From URNF01 sp045634325 (GTDB lineage: Bacteria > Bacillota > Clostridia > Oscillospirales > Acutalibacteraceae), in the NCBI GenBank assembly GCA_045634325.1, contig JAZRAA010000013.1, positions 1 to 24,251 on the forward strand: a stretch of 24,251 bases of DNA. Direction: 5' to 3'. This document shows positions 22,436 to 24,251 of the stretch, in pieces. Every line of letters starts with the position of its first letter. The first letter of the stretch is position 1. Position numbers and translations under genes: made by a program. The notes under the pieces are model-generated. The model saw only the letters and a list, made by a program, of their open reading frames with translations, was not told where the DNA came from and did not search any database.

Positions 22436-24251
22436 AAAAATATTTATGTAGCACATTAGCAATAATAATGATGATTTCCAGCATTCCGTTTACAACTATT
22501 GCAGAAACTGTTAGTCAAGATAATTCAGTTGTTGCTGGTGAAGAGGAATATATTTACTATTCTGATTTGTTTTATGGGTATTCTACCTATTTAACTACTA
22601 ATACATATTTAAGTTCATACGAGAAAGACACTTCAGATATTATAAAAACGGTCTTAAACGAATATATCAATACAGGGCATTTTACTATGTCTGCAATAGT
22701 TCAGGGCATATCTGTAGCTACAGATGCAACCGCCATAGCAAAACATATGTCTGATAAAATGGGTTTATCTTCTTTTGAACTTAATAAAGAATTAGATTCA
22801 GCAAATGTTAAATTTGCAGAAGCTGTTTGTAATGTTAATCTTTCTGCAAGTTCCCAACTCAGTAAAGATAATGCTTATGTTAAAAATTTGAATTCTTTTT
22901 TAAAAATTGCCGAACTTATAGACGAAATTGCTATAACAGAGGAAGCTAACAAAAATAAAACCAAACCTGAGCTTTATGAATCTTTCTTTGATGTAACATT
23001 TGCGTATATGCAAGAATACTTTACTAAAATATCACTGAAACTTCCCTCTCTAAAAACACAAATGTATGCTGCTATTAACGAAACGGCTGAAATAAGTGGG
23101 GCAGTATCAAAAGTTGCCGATTTTACAAAGGCATTAGTGTTATCACTTGCAATGCAAGAAACACAAATGGAATTAATAGATGATATTATTGCTACCCAAC
23201 CGACAAACTCCATACTTTATAAAGGTATGACAAGATTGAAATCACAGTTGGAAGGCAAATTTATAAGTTATTTTGCAGGGACGTATTGTACAGATTTTAT
23301 ATATGAAAAGATTGTTGGATATGTGCCTGAAATCATTGAAAAAGCCGTAAAAGATTTAACACCTTATATCCCTGCTACAGTTCAGGTTATTAAAATTATA
23401 AATAATTTTGTACTTAAGGGATTGTTGGGATTTGATTATTCAGAATACACTTCTGCAATTATGCTTACAGAATATGCAAATAATTTAAATCAAAGTATAA
23501 AGAATAAAGCAAGTGTTTTTAGTAGTCAATTTGAAAACAGTGAAATTAAAAAATTTGAAACGCTGTACAACGCCTATATTGCAATGAAAATTGCAGCATT
23601 TGAAGAATGTAAAAATCTTGCAGAACACAATGAAATATATGATAAAAAATATATGAATAGTGTTAATGAGTATTTTTATATTGAAAAGGCCTATCAAGAA
23701 TATATCAATGCTGTGAAAATTTTTATAACGAAAATTCCAAAAGGAAATAGAACAATCACAGATTTTGGGATATGGACAATAAAAAATGACACTTTGTTTT
23801 CTACCGGTTCTGATTTTATTAAGGAAGAATATATTTATTGTGTAAACAATATTTTTATATCGGATATTACAAATAAATGGCACACGATAACAATACCTGA
23901 AAACACAGAAGTAATTGTGGATGGTAGTATAACAATTCATAGTGTTGGTGGGAAATTTGACAATTATGGAAATTTAACTATTACTGGCGACTTGATAGGA
24001 ATAGACTCTAATGCTATTTCAAGTACTCCAAGAATATTAAATCACAACATTTTAAATGTTGATGGAAAAATTGATTTAAAAAATATTATATTAACGCAAT
24101 CTAGTGACACTGCCGTTTTAAAAGTGTCAAAAGATTTTATTCTTAGTGAAAAGTATAGGGCAATAATGTCGCGCTATGATATAACACAAGGTATTTTGTA
24201 TGGCACTGTTATACTTGATGGTTCAACTCTGCAAAATGTCAAAAATTTAAA
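22432..24251 (+). CDS. Large secreted protein, incomplete at the window end
   Basis: The frame is open for 606 codons with no stop before the window ends, so it is partial. A signal peptide is clear: MKKYLC, a hydrophobic core (about 7-20) and a likely cut after TTIA at residue 24. Residues ~25-480 are helical, polar and not recognised. From about 483 the style changes to short beta-strand units separated by Gly/Asn turns (NYGNLTITGDLIG, ILNVDGKIDLKNI, LYGTVILDGSTLQNV), like the beta-solenoid repeats of large surface proteins of gut Firmicutes. It starts at the ATG overlapping the stop of the four-helix gene and lacks its own strong ribosome binding site, so translation is probably coupled. 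A surface or extracellular role is inferred. Confidence 0.85.
   Translation, partial: MKKYLCSTLAIIMMISSIPFTTIAETVSQDNSVVAGEEEYIYYSDLFYGYSTYLTTNTYLSSYEKDTSDIIKTVLNEYINTGHFTMSAIVQGISVATDATAIAKHMSDKMGLSSFELNKELDSANVKFAEAVCNVNLSASSQLSKDNAYVKNLNSFLKIAELIDEIAITEEANKNKTKPELYESFFDVTFAYMQEYFTKISLKLPSLKTQMYAAINETAEISGAVSKVADFTKALVLSLAMQETQMELIDDIIATQPTNSILYKGMTRLKSQLEGKFISYFAGTYCTDFIYEKIVGYVPEIIEKAVKDLTPYIPATVQVIKIINNFVLKGLLGFDYSEYTSAIMLTEYANNLNQSIKNKASVFSSQFENSEIKKFETLYNAYIAMKIAAFEECKNLAEHNEIYDKKYMNSVNEYFYIEKAYQEYINAVKIFITKIPKGNRTITDFGIWTIKNDTLFSTGSDFIKEEYIYCVNNIFISDITNKWHTITIPENTEVIVDGSITIHSVGGKFDNYGNLTITGDLIGIDSNAISSTPRILNHNILNVDGKIDLKNIILTQSSDTAVLKVSKDFILSEKYRAIMSRYDITQGILYGTVILDGSTLQNVKNL

Noticed and set aside
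1..24251. tRNA or rRNA genes
   Set aside because: I saw no cloverleaf with the GGTTCGAATCC-type arm and no rRNA-like stretch on either strand by eye.

Overview
The window looks like a chromosomal segment of an endospore-forming, low-to-mid GC Clostridia, probably close to the Oscillospirales/Ruminococcaceae. The grounds are a SpoIVB-type sporulation protease, an IspH fused to ribosomal S1-type domains, the order flavoprotein - cmk - plsC - ispH/S1, strong AAGGAGG-type ribosome binding sites, and every recognised gene lying on the + strand. This assignment is inferred from gene content, with no sequence search.

Layout. (1) Positions 1-112 are the broken 5' part of uvrB, ending in a stop at codon 92. 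(2) Positions ~112-2872 hold an AT-rich three-gene insert: a HEPN-like protein, an Mrr-like nuclease and a small hypothetical protein. It carries inverted and direct repeats near its edges. (3) A complete uvrB starts again at 2873 and repeats the 111 bases seen at 1-111 with one silent difference. It is followed by uvrA, a DUF5685-type protein and a J-domain protein. (4) A 279-bp MITE-like element with 22-bp terminal inverted repeats (9236-9514) abuts a small membrane protein gene. (5) From 10143 comes an RpiR regulator, a BaiN/HI0933-like flavoprotein, cmk, plsC and the ispH-rpsA fusion, ending in a strong terminator. (6) A small membrane protein is followed by a coupled recD2 - comF - mreB-like operon, then a separate spoIVB. 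(7) After spoIVB the composition becomes AT-rich. A promoter, a highly structured ~170-nt RNA and a UUCG-loop terminator precede a four-helix membrane protein, which overlaps a large secreted protein running off the window.

How the genes fit together. uvrB/uvrA and recD2 are DNA repair genes. cmk, plsC, ispH and S1 cover nucleotide, lipid, isoprenoid and translation functions. The mreB-like gene and spoIVB point to cell shape and sporulation. The two AT-rich blocks (112-2872 and about 21510-24251) look like accessory DNA. The two strongest candidates for something undescribed are the HEPN/Mrr cassette lodged in uvrB with the host gene rebuilt by a duplicated 5' end, and the structured RNA at 21539-21757, which is built like a 6S RNA or a switching leader.
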